Notes: generated by a model not told the origin, from the letters alone. 64,000 nucleotides of DNA from Agromyces bracchium (GCF_009709675.1 NZ_WMLB01000017.1:124001-188000), one strand, 5' to 3'. Shown: positions 51,309-61,059, counted from the first letter of the stretch. Numbers and translations: made by a program.

Positions 51309-51656
51309 ATGACGAAGCCATTCGGAAGCCTGACCGACGACGAGGTGCAGCACGCGGGGCGAGTGGAGTTGCGCCGGGTCGTGGTGACCGACGACGTCGA
51401 GTCGTGGGACCTGCTGCTCTTCACGGCCGGCAGCATCGAACCGGTCGCGGTCGACGCGTTCAGCCTCGACGAGCTGAACCGCATCAACCCGCCGTCGTCG
51501 CGTGACTTGGCCGACGGCGTCGCGAAGGTGGTGCTCGGATGCCACGGCCTCCGCCGCACCGAACCCTGGACGATGTCGCGCGACGCGACCACCTGGTCGG
51601 CGCGCGTCGCACCCGTGCCGGTCGCCGCGTCCGAGGAGGCGCCGACCGGGGGCTGA
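51309..51656 (+). CDS. 115-aa hypothetical protein
   Basis: Soluble alpha/beta protein I do not recognise. The first 95 residues are well structured (DDEVQHAGRVELRRVVVTDD, WDLLLFTAGSIEPVAVDAF), the last 20 are Ala/Pro-rich. ATG 51309 has AGGGG upstream. It is divergent from the EamA gene and convergent with the FAD monooxygenase gene; no functional hint. Confidence 0.65.
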   Translation: MTKPFGSLTDDEVQHAGRVELRRVVVTDDVESWDLLLFTAGSIEPVAVDAFSLDELNRINPPSSRDLADGVAKVVLGCHGLRRTEPWTMSRDATTWSARVAPVPVAASEEAPTGG

Positions 51657-51725
51657 CGCCCGGGTCGCGACATGGGTCGCGGCGCGGGTCGGGCGGGCGC
51701 CGGCCTTCGGCGCCCGCCCGGGAGC

Positions 51726-53270
51726 TCACCCGTCGAGCTGCTCGACGAAGCTCGCGGGCACCGCACCCCGCCGTGCGCGGCGGCCTGCCACGACGCTCGC
51801 CTCGGCCGCCACGAACCCATCGGGGCGCACGAGGTAGAGCCGATCGGATCGCAGCCGCCCCGCCGCAGGCGGGAACATGTGATGCTCGAGACCCAGTGAC
51901 TCGGCGACGCCCCGCACGAGTTCCGCGGGCGCCCCGTACCCGTGCACCTGCCACCGGAACGAGCGCAGCGCGTCGAGGTTCGACGGCTCGCCGCCGGCGT
52001 AGGGCAGCCGCTTGCCGACGACGTCGTCGCGCACCTGCGAGCGCGAGGGGCGGCTCGGCGACATCCGGTACCTGATGCGGATCTGCGAGATGAGGCCGAA
52101 GATCCGCGCGCCGCCGAGGATGCGGGGAAGCAGCGGCGCGAGCACCGGCCCGACCGTCGGGATCATCCGGCCGCGGATCGTGTGCGCGAGGCGCGACTCC
52201 GATGTCACGTTCGAGAAGAGCCGGTCCGTGGTCGCGACGAGCTTCAGCGCGACCGGGCGGCGCTCCGCCTCGTAGCGGTCGAGGCGTGCAGGGGGCATGC
52301 CGCCGACGAGGACGTCGCCGAGCGCGTTCGCGAGGTTGTGCGCGTCCTGGAGACCCGTGTTCATGCCCTGGCCGCCGACGGGCGAGTGGATGTGCGCCGC
52401 ATCGCCGACGAGGAAGCAGCGCCCGTCGCGGAACCGCGCCGCCACGCGGTGGTGCAGTCGGTAGGTCGCGAACCAGGTCGACGCACGGTAGCCGACCGTG
52501 AACCCGCGGGCGAGGCGCGAGCGGAGGAGCTTCTCGGAGAGTTCGTCGGCGCCCTCGAGCTCGGTGTCGCGCACGACGCCCAGGACGCGATGGTGCCCCT
52601 CGCCGCCCATCGGGAACGTCAGCAGCAGGTCGTCGGGCGCGAAGCGCACGTTGACCCAGCCCTCGACGAGCCCGCTCGCGCCGACCGCGTCGGCCACGAA
52701 GAACGTGTGCTGGTTCGTCACGCCCTCGAACGGGATGCCGTGCAGCTCGCGGACGGCCGAGTGCGCGCCGTCGGCGCCGATGACGTGCCGCGCCTCGATG
52801 ACGACGGTTCCGCCCGGATGCTCGAGGGTCGCCGAGACGAGAGAAGCCTGCGACCGCAACCCCACGAGCCGGTGTCGCCATCGGACCTCGTGCCCCGACT
52901 CGGCGAGCGCGTCGACGAGCAGCCGCTCGTTGCGGCTCTGCTCGAAGACCGTGAGATCGGGGAACGGCGTGAGCCCCTCCCCGAACCGGCGCAACGGGAT
53001 CCGTCCGAGCTCGCGGTGCCGGAAGCAGAGGACGGCACCCTTCGCGTCCGCGCGACCGGCGAGCACCCGGTCGGCGAGCCCGAGCTGGTCGTAGAGCTCC
53101 ATGGAACGCGCCTGCACGAGCAGCGCGCGCGACTCGTGCGTCGGGCCGTCCTTGCCGTCGACCACGATGGCGTCGACGCCCCGGCGGGCGAGCACCACCG
53201 CGGCCATGAGCCCGCTCGGCCCCGCGCCCACGACGAGCACGTCGGTGCGGAGGATCTCGGGTTCCGCCAT
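51726..53270 (-). CDS. FAD-dependent aromatic monooxygenase (PheA/TfdB type)
   Basis: Class A flavoprotein monooxygenase of 514 aa. GXGXXG in VVGAGPSGLMAAVVLARRG (about 13-31), the DG motif in HVIGADGAHSAVRELHG, and GDAAHIHSPVGGQGMNTG for FAD ribityl binding. These enzymes hydroxylate phenols or polyketides with NAD(P)H and O2. The C-terminal thioredoxin-like region is shortened. No cluster of aromatic-degradation genes surrounds it. Confidence 0.9.
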   Translation of the reverse strand: MAEPEILRTDVLVVGAGPSGLMAAVVLARRGVDAIVVDGKDGPTHESRALLVQARSMELYDQLGLADRVLAGRADAKGAVLCFRHRELGRIPLRRFGEGLTPFPDLTVFEQSRNERLLVDALAESGHEVRWRHRLVGLRSQASLVSATLEHPGGTVVIEARHVIGADGAHSAVRELHGIPFEGVTNQHTFFVADAVGASGLVEGWVNVRFAPDDLLLTFPMGGEGHHRVLGVVRDTELEGADELSEKLLRSRLARGFTVGYRASTWFATYRLHHRVAARFRDGRCFLVGDAAHIHSPVGGQGMNTGLQDAHNLANALGDVLVGGMPPARLDRYEAERRPVALKLVATTDRLFSNVTSESRLAHTIRGRMIPTVGPVLAPLLPRILGGARIFGLISQIRIRYRMSPSRPSRSQVRDDVVGKRLPYAGGEPSNLDALRSFRWQVHGYGAPAELVRGVAESLGLEHHMFPPAAGRLRSDRLYLVRPDGFVAAEASVVAGRRARRGAVPASFVEQLDG

Positions 53271-53346
53271 GGCCCCAGCCTGTCACCGGGCGACGGATGA
53301 CGGAATGCGTCGCCGCGGCGCGGCACGGGATGCGATGCTGGGCGCC

Positions 53347-53922
53347 GTGACCCACCCCCTCGTCATCGTCCCCGGCATCGGCGGCTCCGGCCCGGAGCAC
53401 TGGCAGTCGCGCTGGGAGGCCGCGCTGCCCGGCACGGTCCGCATCGCACCGGGGTCGTGGGACGAGCCCGACCTCAGCGACTGGGTCGCCGCGATCGAAC
53501 GTGCGGTCGCCTCGACCCCGGCGCGGCCGGTGCTCGTCGCGCACAGCCTCGGCTGCCTGGCGGTCGCCCACTGGGCGGTCGAGACGGATGCCGCCTCCGC
53601 GCGCATCGCGGGCGCCTTCCTCGTCGCACCACCCGACCCCGCCGGGCCGGAGTTCCCGTCAGCGGCGGTCGCCGGCGGCTTCACGCTCCCGCTCGGGCCG
53701 CTCGGCATCCCCGCGACCGTGCTCGCCTCCTCCGACGACCCGTATGCGGAGCTCGCGTGGAGCGCGGCCGCGGCAGCCGGATGGGGCGCCGGGTTCATCG
53801 ACCTCGGCGCCCGCGGGCACGTGAACGCTGCGAGCGGTCTCGGCGAATGGCCCGAGGGACTGCAGCTGCTCGAGGACGCCGCGACTACCGCGCGCCGAGC
53901 AGCAGGTCCTCCGGCCGCGTGA
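53347..53922 (+). CDS. RBBP9/YdeN-type serine hydrolase
   Basis: A 191-aa alpha/beta hydrolase: HPLVIVPGIGGSGPEHWQSR at the N-terminus, nucleophile elbow AHSLGCLAV, Asp in ASSDDPYAE and His in ARGHVNAASGLGEWPEG. All three catalytic residues are present. The substrate of this family is mostly unknown. GTG 53347 was chosen because GATGCT lies 7 nt upstream; ATG 53335 is an alternative. Its last 38 bp overlap the nuclease gene on the other strand. Confidence 0.88.
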   Translation: MTHPLVIVPGIGGSGPEHWQSRWEAALPGTVRIAPGSWDEPDLSDWVAAIERAVASTPARPVLVAHSLGCLAVAHWAVETDAASARIAGAFLVAPPDPAGPEFPSAAVAGGFTLPLGPLGIPATVLASSDDPYAELAWSAAAAAGWGAGFIDLGARGHVNAASGLGEWPEGLQLLEDAATTARRAAGPPAA

Positions 53923-54736
53923 CCTCGCGCGGACCGGCGGCGGCGAGCGCACGCGGCATCCGGTCGGCAGCGACGAGCGCGGGCATCTCGAGCCCGGTGA
54001 TCGCGGCGATGTCGGCCACCGCCACCTGGAACGTGCGGAATGGCCCGAGGTTGGGCACGGCGGTGGCGCCAGCGGCGACCCGGGCGCGCTCGCTCGCGGC
54101 GATGCCCGCCCGACTCCGGACCGGGTCGTCGAGGTCGACGACGGGCGCCTGGTCGAGCAGGAAGCCCGCGGTCGCGAGCTCGTCGACCGAACGCCAGGCG
54201 ACGACCTTGACGAACCGCAGCGGCACCCGGATGCCGCGGTACGGCGGGTCGTCGTCCGCGAGCACGGGCGCGGTGAAGACGCTGAGCTTCTGCTCGTGGG
54301 CCCGCGCGAACTCGAGCACGTGGTCCTCGAGCCCGTTCCAGAGCTCGAGCGACTGGTTGAACTCGGCCTGCTGCGGTGCCGCGTTGGGGTAGCGGAACGT
54401 CTCGGCGTTCGCGCGCACCGCGACCTCGGGCGGGCCCCACACGGGATCGCGGCGCCGGACGAGGTGTCCGCGATCGAGGTCGTTGCGGGCGTACACCTCG
54501 GGCCCGGCCTGCCAGTCCTCCGGGATGCGCGCGTCGCACTGCCAGTCGTCGCCTCGCTCGACCTCGACGAGCGCGGCGCCGTCGACGTTCACGCCCGTGA
54601 TGCGCGCGAACCGCCTGCGGGTGTCGAGCACGATCGCGAAGTGCAGGTAGTCGAGGGCGACGGATGCCGCGGCATCCGCCTCGGGAACGGCCGGCATCGG
54701 CGCCTCGACCCCCAGGAACCGCGCATCGAACCCCAT
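53885..54736 (-). CDS. DNA/RNA non-specific endonuclease
   Basis: Beta-beta-alpha-metal nuclease of 283 aa with the family motif NDLDRGHLVRR (DRGH at 88-91, His91 catalytic) and the metal-binding Asn in AEFNQSLELWNGLED. No signal peptide, unusual for a family whose members are often secreted; the first residues (MGFDARFLGVEAPMP) are not hydrophobic. It may act on intracellular or phage DNA, or use another export route. Confidence 0.88.
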   Translation of the reverse strand: MGFDARFLGVEAPMPAVPEADAAASVALDYLHFAIVLDTRRRFARITGVNVDGAALVEVERGDDWQCDARIPEDWQAGPEVYARNDLDRGHLVRRRDPVWGPPEVAVRANAETFRYPNAAPQQAEFNQSLELWNGLEDHVLEFARAHEQKLSVFTAPVLADDDPPYRGIRVPLRFVKVVAWRSVDELATAGFLLDQAPVVDLDDPVRSRAGIAASERARVAAGATAVPNLGPFRTFQVAVADIAAITGLEMPALVAADRMPRALAAAGPREVTRPEDLLLGAR

Positions 54737-54872
54737 GCGCCCAGCCCATCACGCGCCGCCGACACAGCGGGGGCGTGGCGGGGCTCGTCGCGCGACGAGA
54801 CGCCCAACCGGATCGCGAGCCGCACCGAACCACTCGCAGCGGGCATCCGACTCCCGCGGCTGCGGAGGGGAC

Positions 54873-56480
54873 ATGGCGCGTACGAGCCGACCGGTGCGGG
54901 GCGCCCGACTGCGATTCCTCGCCTGGGCCGCCGCCGCCGGCATCGCGGCGGGCGCCGGGTTCCTCGCGGTCGCCGAGCTCGTCGCGCTGCTCGTCGCCCG
55001 CACGGCGAGCCCGGTGCTCACGGTCGGCGCGTTCGTCATCGACGTCGTGCCGCAGCCGCTGAAGGAGTTCGCGATCGCGACGTTCGGCGAGGCCGACAAG
55101 CTCGTCCTGCTCGGCGGACTCGGCCTCGCGGTGGTCGTCGCGAGCGCGGCGTCCGGGATCCTGCAACTCGTCCGGCCGCCGCTCGGGCTGCTCGCGCTCG
55201 GGCTCGCGGGGGCGGCCGCCGTCGCCGCCGGCATGACGCGGGCGGGCGCGTCCGGATGGTCGTGGCTGCCGGCCGTCGCGGGCACGTTCACCGCCGTCCT
55301 GCTGCTCCGCGAGGCCGTCGCCCGGCTCCGAGCCTGGCGCGACGGCGCCCGGCAGCACGCGGGGGTGGGCGCGGGGCCGGGCGCGGGGGCGGACGCCGAT
55401 CGGAGCCCACGGCTCGACCGACGGCGCTTCCTCGCGCTGACCGGCGTCGCCGCGGCATCCGCCGTCGTCGTCGGCCTCGGCGCGCGACTCGCGAGCGCCG
55501 CGACCTCGTCGATCGAGGCGATCCGAGGCGCCCTGCGCCTCCCGGCGCCGCGATCGGTCGTGGCCGTGCCGTCCTGCGCCGAGCTCGACGTCCCGGGCCT
55601 CAGCCCGCTGATCACGCCGAACGCCGAGTTCTACCGCGTCGACACGGCCCTCACCGTACCCGAGGTGGACCCCTCGACGTGGCGACTCGCCGTCGACGGG
55701 TTGGTCGACCGGCGCATCGAGCTGGGCTTCGACGACCTCGTCTCGATGGGACTCGACGAGTACGCGGTGACGCTCACCTGCGTGTCGAACGAGGTCGGCG
55801 GCGACCTCGTCGGGAACGCGATCTGGCTCGGCGTCCCCGTCCGCGACATCCTCGCCCTCGCCGGGCCACAGGCCGGCGCCGACATGGTCCTCTCCCGCAG
55901 CGTCGACGGGTTCACCGCGTCGACCCCGCTCGACGCGCTGACCGACGACGAGCGCGACGCGATCCTCGCGGTCGGCATGAACGGGGAGCCGCTGCCGCTC
56001 GAACACGGATTCCCCGTCCGGATGGTCGTGCCGGGGCTGTACGGGTATGTGTCGGCCACGAAGTGGCTCTCCGGCCTGACGGTCACGACCTTCGCCGAGG
56101 ACGAGGCGTACTGGACGCCCCGCGGCTACAGCGCCGAAGCGCCGATCAAGATGTCGTCCCGCATCGACACGCCGAAGCCGGGCCGCCCGGTCCCGGCCGG
56201 GCCGACCGTGATCGCGGGCGTGGCCTGGGCGCAGACGGTCGGCATCGAGCGCGTCGAGGTGCGCATCGACGACGAGGACTGGCGCCCCGCGACCCTGTCG
56301 ACGCCGATCAACGCCGACACCTGGGTGCAGTGGATGCTCGAGTGGGATGCCGCGCCCGGCACGCATTACGCGACCGTGCGGGCCGTCGGCCGCGACGGGC
56401 GCGTGCAGGTCGAGGAGCGGGCCCCGATCGCGCCCGACGGATCGACGGGCTGGCAGCGCACGCTCATCACCGTGACGTGA
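54873..56480 (+). CDS. Membrane-anchored molybdopterin oxidoreductase (sulfite oxidase family)
   Basis: A 535-aa protein. Residues about 5-150 form four membrane helices; then a Tat-like RRRFLALTGVAAASAVVV segment leads to the exported SUOX domain (PNAEFYRVDTALTVPEV, LTCVSNEVGGDLVG with the molybdenum-ligand Cys303, FPVRMVVPGLYGYVSATKWL) and a C-terminal Mo-co dimerisation domain. The enzyme carries its own membrane anchor, in place of a separate YedZ-type subunit. Substrate unproven. RBS GGAGGGG before ATG 54873. Confidence 0.9.
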   Translation: MARTSRPVRGARLRFLAWAAAAGIAAGAGFLAVAELVALLVARTASPVLTVGAFVIDVVPQPLKEFAIATFGEADKLVLLGGLGLAVVVASAASGILQLVRPPLGLLALGLAGAAAVAAGMTRAGASGWSWLPAVAGTFTAVLLLREAVARLRAWRDGARQHAGVGAGPGAGADADRSPRLDRRRFLALTGVAAASAVVVGLGARLASAATSSIEAIRGALRLPAPRSVVAVPSCAELDVPGLSPLITPNAEFYRVDTALTVPEVDPSTWRLAVDGLVDRRIELGFDDLVSMGLDEYAVTLTCVSNEVGGDLVGNAIWLGVPVRDILALAGPQAGADMVLSRSVDGFTASTPLDALTDDERDAILAVGMNGEPLPLEHGFPVRMVVPGLYGYVSATKWLSGLTVTTFAEDEAYWTPRGYSAEAPIKMSSRIDTPKPGRPVPAGPTVIAGVAWAQTVGIERVEVRIDDEDWRPATLSTPINADTWVQWMLEWDAAPGTHYATVRAVGRDGRVQVEERAPIAPDGSTGWQRTLITVT

Positions 56481-56634
56481 GCTGTCAATGCCTCGACGGA
56501 TGCCGCGCCCGAGACGAGCATCGGAGGAGGCGGCCCGCACGCCCAGGCATGCGGGACTCCTCGCGGGTGGCGGCCAGGGTGGTCGCCGGCGTACTCGTAG
56601 GCTGGGCCCCATCACGGCACGCTGGGGAGGACCC

Positions 56635-57075
56635 ATGAGCGACGAGACGCGCACGGCAGGGCGGCCGCCCAAGCGGATCATCGCCGTGGTCGTGCTGACC
56701 TACCTGGCCGGATTCGTCGACATCGCGCTCGGGGTCCTGCTCGTGCTCGCACGCTACGACGCCGAGGTCCGGCGGGACGGCGAGCAGCTGCCGGTCACGC
56801 TGCTCGGCGCGGCGCTGATCCTGATCGGCCTGCTCACCATCGCCATGGCCTCGGGTCTCACGAGAGCGCGCAACTCGGCCCGGATCTTCGTCACCGCGCT
56901 CATGGGACTCTCGCTCGCGACCTCGGCGCTCGACCTCGTGCGCGACGCCGACGCGATCTGGTCGACCCTCATCGGCGCGATCGTGCCGATCGCCGTCATC
57001 CTCGTGCTGTGGACCGGTCTGGGCGCTCGATACTTCCGCGAGGGTCGCTCGTCACGCCCGGAGCCGTCTGCCTGA
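56635..57075 (+). CDS. Four-helix hypothetical membrane protein
   Basis: A 146-aa protein with four membrane helices after a soluble RPPKR start: IIAVVVLTYLAGFVDIALGV, LLGAALILIGLLTIAMASGL, RIFVTALMGLSLATSALDLV, LIGAIVPIAVILVLWTGLGA. No recognised family. ATG 56635 follows GGGGAGG. Its 3' end overlaps the P-type ATPase gene by 80 bp on the opposite strand. Confidence 0.75.
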   Translation: MSDETRTAGRPPKRIIAVVVLTYLAGFVDIALGVLLVLARYDAEVRRDGEQLPVTLLGAALILIGLLTIAMASGLTRARNSARIFVTALMGLSLATSALDLVRDADAIWSTLIGAIVPIAVILVLWTGLGARYFREGRSSRPEPSA

Positions 57076-59515
57076 CGGCCGCGACGAGCGCCGCCGGAAC
57101 CGTCGGGGTCATCCGCGCGACCGCCCTGCGGTGCACGAACCGCACCACCTCGATGCCGGCGATCGAGACGAGCGATGCAGCGAGCGCGAGGACCGCCGTC
57201 GTCTCGCTGAGTTCGACGAGCTCGAGGAAGTCGGCGGCGATCGGGATGGCGTAGATCCCGATCAGCCCGATCGCCATGCCGCCGATGATGACGATCTTCC
57301 ACCCGTCGATCGGACGCGAGAGCACGATGAGCACCCAGAGCCCGACGATGCCGAGGATCAGGGTCGAGCCGCTCCGGAGCTCGTCCTCGGGGATCCCCGC
57401 ATCGGTCGCCATCCGGCTGTAGAGCGCGAGCACGAGGGCGATGACGACGCCCGCCGGGATGGCGAAGCTCAGCGACCGTCGCAGGAACCCGGGGACGTAC
57501 CGGCGGGCGTTCGGCATCAGCGCGAGGAAGAACGCGGGGAACCCGATCGTGAGCGCGTCGGTGACCGAGAGCTGCCGCGGCAGGAACGGGAAGGGCAGCA
57601 GCATGACCCCGAACAGCACGGCGAGGCCCGTGGCGTAGGCGGTCTTCGTGAGGAACAGCATCGATACCCGCTCGATGTTCGCCGCGACGCGCCGGCCCTC
57701 GGCGACGACCCCGGGCAGGTGCGAGAACCGGCCGTCGAGCAGCACGAGCCGCGCGACCGCCTTGGTCGCCGACGAGCCCGACTCCATCGCGATCCCGATG
57801 TCGGCCTCCTTGATCGCGAGCGCGTCGTTCACGCCGTCGCCGGTCATCGCCACGGTGTGGCCGCGCCGTCGGAGCGCCGTCACGATGTCGCGCTTCTGCG
57901 TCGGCGTCACTCGGCCGAAGACGACCTCGCGCTCGAGCAGTTCGCCCAGCTCGTCGAGGTCGTCGGGCAGGGTGCGCGCGTCGACGCCGTGCGGGGCGTC
58001 GACGCCCACCTCGCGCGCGATCGCCGCGACCGTCTGCGGGTTGTCTCCCGAGATGATCCGCACGGCGACGCCCTGCTCGGCGAAGTACTCGAGCGTCTCG
58101 CGCGCGTCGCCGCGCACGTTCTCCCGGAAGGTGAGCAGCACGACGGGAGTGAGCGAACGAGGCAGTCGCTCGGCTGCTGCGCGTTCGGCGGTCAGCTCCT
58201 CCGGGCTGTGGGCGAGCACGAGGGTCCGACGCCCGGTCGCGGCGAGTTCGGCGGCCCGCTCCCGGAGTTCCGACGTATCGGTCGCGCCCGCGGCATCCGT
58301 CGCGGGGAAGACCATCTCGGGACCGCCCAGTACCCACGTGCCCCCGCCCGGGAAGCCGACCGCGCTCCACTTGCGCGAGGATGCGAAGGCGACGCGCGCC
58401 TGCGGCTCGAGCGCCTGCCGCACCGGGTACGGCTCGACGAGGCAGCGCGCGGTCGCGTTCGCCTCGGGGTCCGCGCCGTACCAGGCGAGCACGTCGGTCC
58501 ACCCCTCCGGCGGCTCGAGCGCCACCGGGTGCGCCGCGTCGAACACGATGTCGCCCTCGGTGAGCGTGCCGGTCTTGTCGAGGCAGATCAGGTCGACGCG
58601 CGCGAGACCCTCGACGGCGGGCAGCTCCTGCACGAGCACCTTGCGGCTCGCGAGGCGCACCGCGCCGACCGCGAACGCGATGCTCGTCATGAGCACGAGC
58701 CCGAGCGGGATCATCGCGACGATCGCGGCCACGGTCGCGACGACCGCATCGTCCCAGGTTCCGCCCTCGATCGCCTCGGCCCAGCCGCCTGCGGCGGCCA
58801 TCTGCGCGTTGAGCACGAGCAGGCTGACGGGTCCGATGATCCAGGCGATCCATCCGAGCAGCCGGTTCAGCGACGATCGCAGCTCCGAGGCGACGAGCGA
58901 GAACTGCTTGGCCTCACTCGAGAGCTTGTTCGCGAAGGCGTCGGCGCCGACGCGGTCGACGACCGCGGCGCCGGCGCCGCCGATGACGATGGAGCCCGAC
59001 AGCACCTCGTCGCCGGGTTGCTTGTCGACGGGGTCGGACTCCCCCGTCAGCATCGACTCGTCGAGCTGCAGGCGCTCGGATGCCACGACCTTCGCGTCGG
59101 CCGGAACCTGGTCGCCCGCGCGCAGCGCGAGCCGGTCGTCGTGGACCACGTCGGCGAGGGGCACATCGTGCTCCGCGCCGTCGCGCCGGACGCGCGCGCT
59201 CGGCGCGTGGAGGAGCGCGAGCCGGTCGAGCGCGCGCTTGGCGTTGAACTCCTGCCACGAGCCGATGATCGTGTTCGCGATCGCGCTGAAGCCGAAGAGC
59301 GCGTCCTGCCAGCGGCCGATGAGGAGCAGCACCACGAAGCACGCCGCGATGATGCCGTTGAAGAGGGTGAAGACGTTCGCCTTGACGATGCTCCACGCGC
59401 TCCGGCTCGTCGGACTCTCGAACGCGTTGGTCTCGCCGCGCGCGACGCGCTCGGCGACCTCGCCCGCGCTCAGACCGTCGGTGCGCTCGTCGATGGCCGT
59501 CTCACCGGTGCCCAC
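56996..59515 (-). CDS. P-type cation ATPase (CtpE-like)
   Basis: An 839-aa P-type ATPase. TGES in SMLTGESDPVDKQ, phosphorylation site DKTGTLTEGD (Asp313), MTGDGVNDALAIKEADIGIA, and membrane helices M1-M10. VNDALAIKEADIG (not VNDAPALK) is typical of the CtpE branch, linked to calcium uptake in mycobacteria. GTG 59515 begins the protein; the earlier open frame is low complexity. Divergent from a PfkB gene. Confidence 0.88.
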   Translation of the reverse strand: MGTGETAIDERTDGLSAGEVAERVARGETNAFESPTSRSAWSIVKANVFTLFNGIIAACFVVLLLIGRWQDALFGFSAIANTIIGSWQEFNAKRALDRLALLHAPSARVRRDGAEHDVPLADVVHDDRLALRAGDQVPADAKVVASERLQLDESMLTGESDPVDKQPGDEVLSGSIVIGGAGAAVVDRVGADAFANKLSSEAKQFSLVASELRSSLNRLLGWIAWIIGPVSLLVLNAQMAAAGGWAEAIEGGTWDDAVVATVAAIVAMIPLGLVLMTSIAFAVGAVRLASRKVLVQELPAVEGLARVDLICLDKTGTLTEGDIVFDAAHPVALEPPEGWTDVLAWYGADPEANATARCLVEPYPVRQALEPQARVAFASSRKWSAVGFPGGGTWVLGGPEMVFPATDAAGATDTSELRERAAELAATGRRTLVLAHSPEELTAERAAAERLPRSLTPVVLLTFRENVRGDARETLEYFAEQGVAVRIISGDNPQTVAAIAREVGVDAPHGVDARTLPDDLDELGELLEREVVFGRVTPTQKRDIVTALRRRGHTVAMTGDGVNDALAIKEADIGIAMESGSSATKAVARLVLLDGRFSHLPGVVAEGRRVAANIERVSMLFLTKTAYATGLAVLFGVMLLPFPFLPRQLSVTDALTIGFPAFFLALMPNARRYVPGFLRRSLSFAIPAGVVIALVLALYSRMATDAGIPEDELRSGSTLILGIVGLWVLIVLSRPIDGWKIVIIGGMAIGLIGIYAIPIAADFLELVELSETTAVLALAASLVSIAGIEVVRFVHRRAVARMTPTVPAALVAAVRQTAPGVTSDPRGSIERPDRSTARG

Positions 59516-59630
59516 CCGGTCATCCCACCACAGGCGGGTCCGGCGACGCACGCACCGGATGGGCGCGGCGCCGCCGGGCGCGGCAGGATGGGACGGATGC
59601 CGCGCCCGGCGCGGCCGGGAGGAGCAGCGC

Positions 59631-60503
59631 GTGAGCGGCAGGGTCGTGGTCTCGGGACCGGCGTCGTGGAACCGGATGGTGCAGGTCGAGCACCTGCCCG
59701 AGCCCGTGCCGCACATGCAGTTCGCGCTGGGCGACCACGAGACGGTCGGCGGCACGTCGGCGGGCAAGGCGCTCGGGCTCGCGGCCTTCGGGAGGCCGGT
59801 GACCCTGTTCACGCTCATCGGGTCGGATGCCGACGGCGATCGCCTGCGCGGCATCCTCGAGCGGGTCGACGGACTCGAGCTCGACGTCGTCGACGGGGGG
59901 CGCACCGAGCGGCACCTCAACCTCATGACGCCCCTCGGCGAGCGCGTCTCGATCTACCTCTCGACGCCCGACGACCGCGCCACGAAGGCCGACGGCCGCC
60001 TGGCGGCCGCGATGGAGGATGCCGCGGCGATCGTGCTCGACCTCTCCGAGCGCTCGCGCCGGCTGATCCCCGATGCCCGCGCCTCGGGGCGGCCGATCTG
60101 GACCGACCTGCACGACTACGACGGCGAAGCCGAGTTCCACCGCCCCTTCCTCGAGGCGGCCGACGTGGTGTTCCTCAACGCCGACCGGCTCGGCGGCGAC
60201 CCGATGCCGTTCCTGCGGCGCGTGATCGACGAGGGGGCGCGTCTCGCGGTGTGCACGCTCGGCGCCGCGGGCGCCGTGTCGCTCACGAGCGAGCACGGCC
60301 GCGTGACGGAGCACCGCGTCGACGCGGTGGCCGTCGAGGTGCTCGACGCCAACGGCGCGGGCGACGCGTTCATGTCGGGCGTGCTGCACGCGATGCTCGA
60401 CGGGGCCGGGGTCGACGCGGCGCTCGAGGTCGGCGCGCAGCACGCGGCATCCGTCCTGGTCACCCGTCACCTGCACCCGACGCTGGACGCACTCGTCCTC
60501 TGA
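59631..60503 (+). CDS. PfkB family carbohydrate kinase
   Basis: Ribokinase-fold kinase, 290 aa. GETVGGTSAGK-like di-glycine region (HETVGGTSAGKALGLAAFG), ERHLNLMTPLGERVSIYLS, and the C-terminal anion-hole motif DANGAGDAFMSG. It starts at GTG 59631 with GGGAGG upstream. Substrate unknown; the Asp/Glu pattern is not that of fructose-specific members. Divergent from the CtpE-like ATPase and part of a stress-like gene block. Confidence 0.85.
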   Translation: MSGRVVVSGPASWNRMVQVEHLPEPVPHMQFALGDHETVGGTSAGKALGLAAFGRPVTLFTLIGSDADGDRLRGILERVDGLELDVVDGGRTERHLNLMTPLGERVSIYLSTPDDRATKADGRLAAAMEDAAAIVLDLSERSRRLIPDARASGRPIWTDLHDYDGEAEFHRPFLEAADVVFLNADRLGGDPMPFLRRVIDEGARLAVCTLGAAGAVSLTSEHGRVTEHRVDAVAVEVLDANGAGDAFMSGVLHAMLDGAGVDAALEVGAQHAASVLVTRHLHPTLDALVL

Positions 60504-60569
60504 TCGAGACCGCGCGAATGCAGGTCGGGCGCTGCGGGCCCGGCCGGCTGCGGTTCCGGGCAATCGGCG

Positions 60570-60995
60570 TCAGCGCTGGAACTCGCGCCCGCGCACCTCG
60601 GTCGGCTGGATCCGCACCCAGCGGTCCTTCTCCTCGGGCGCCCACGGGTGCACGCCGAGCGTCTCGGCGTGCTCGATCTCGCTCTGCCGCTCGAGCTGCC
60701 GCGCCTCGCCCTTCACGACCACGCTGAACGCGTCGGCGTCGGTGTAGCCGTCGACCTCGAACGCGATGTGCGAGTGAATCGTCAGCTCGAGCAGCTTCGT
60801 GCCCGCCGCCGTGCGGAAGACGAGCGCGGGCGCGTCGGGGCCGTCGCGGTCGACCATGTGGTTGATCGGGAAGATGTCGACCTCGCCCGCGGCGAAGACC
60901 GCGATGCGGCCGAACGGGGCCGCCTCGATGCGCTTCCAGCACTCCTCCTCGCTGAGCTGCTGCGTGGGGGGCCGCACGTCGTCCTGTCCGTCCAT
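60570..60995 (-). CDS. Pyridoxamine 5'-phosphate oxidase-like FMN-binding protein
   Basis: A 141-aa split-barrel protein: LSEEECWKRIEAAPFGRIAV, VDIFPINHMVDRD, FEVDGYTDADAFSVVVKG and a C-terminal RIQPTEVRGREF. Single domain, full length. Such proteins occur in actinobacterial stress regulons and bind FMN or F420. AAAGGA is 8 nt before ATG 60995. Confidence 0.9.
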   Translation of the reverse strand: MDGQDDVRPPTQQLSEEECWKRIEAAPFGRIAVFAAGEVDIFPINHMVDRDGPDAPALVFRTAAGTKLLELTIHSHIAFEVDGYTDADAFSVVVKGEARQLERQSEIEHAETLGVHPWAPEEKDRWVRIQPTEVRGREFQR

Positions 60996-61059
60996 CGGGG
61001 TTCCTTTCTCCGTCCTTCTCGAGCTTGGCAGTGATCGGATGTCTCCGGCGAGCCCTCAG

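Noticed and set aside
57131-60727. Open frame of nearly 1,200 codons opposite the CtpE-like ATPase
   Set aside because: Runs through the P-type ATPase antisense and into the PfkB gene in the wrong frame; no recognisable domain.
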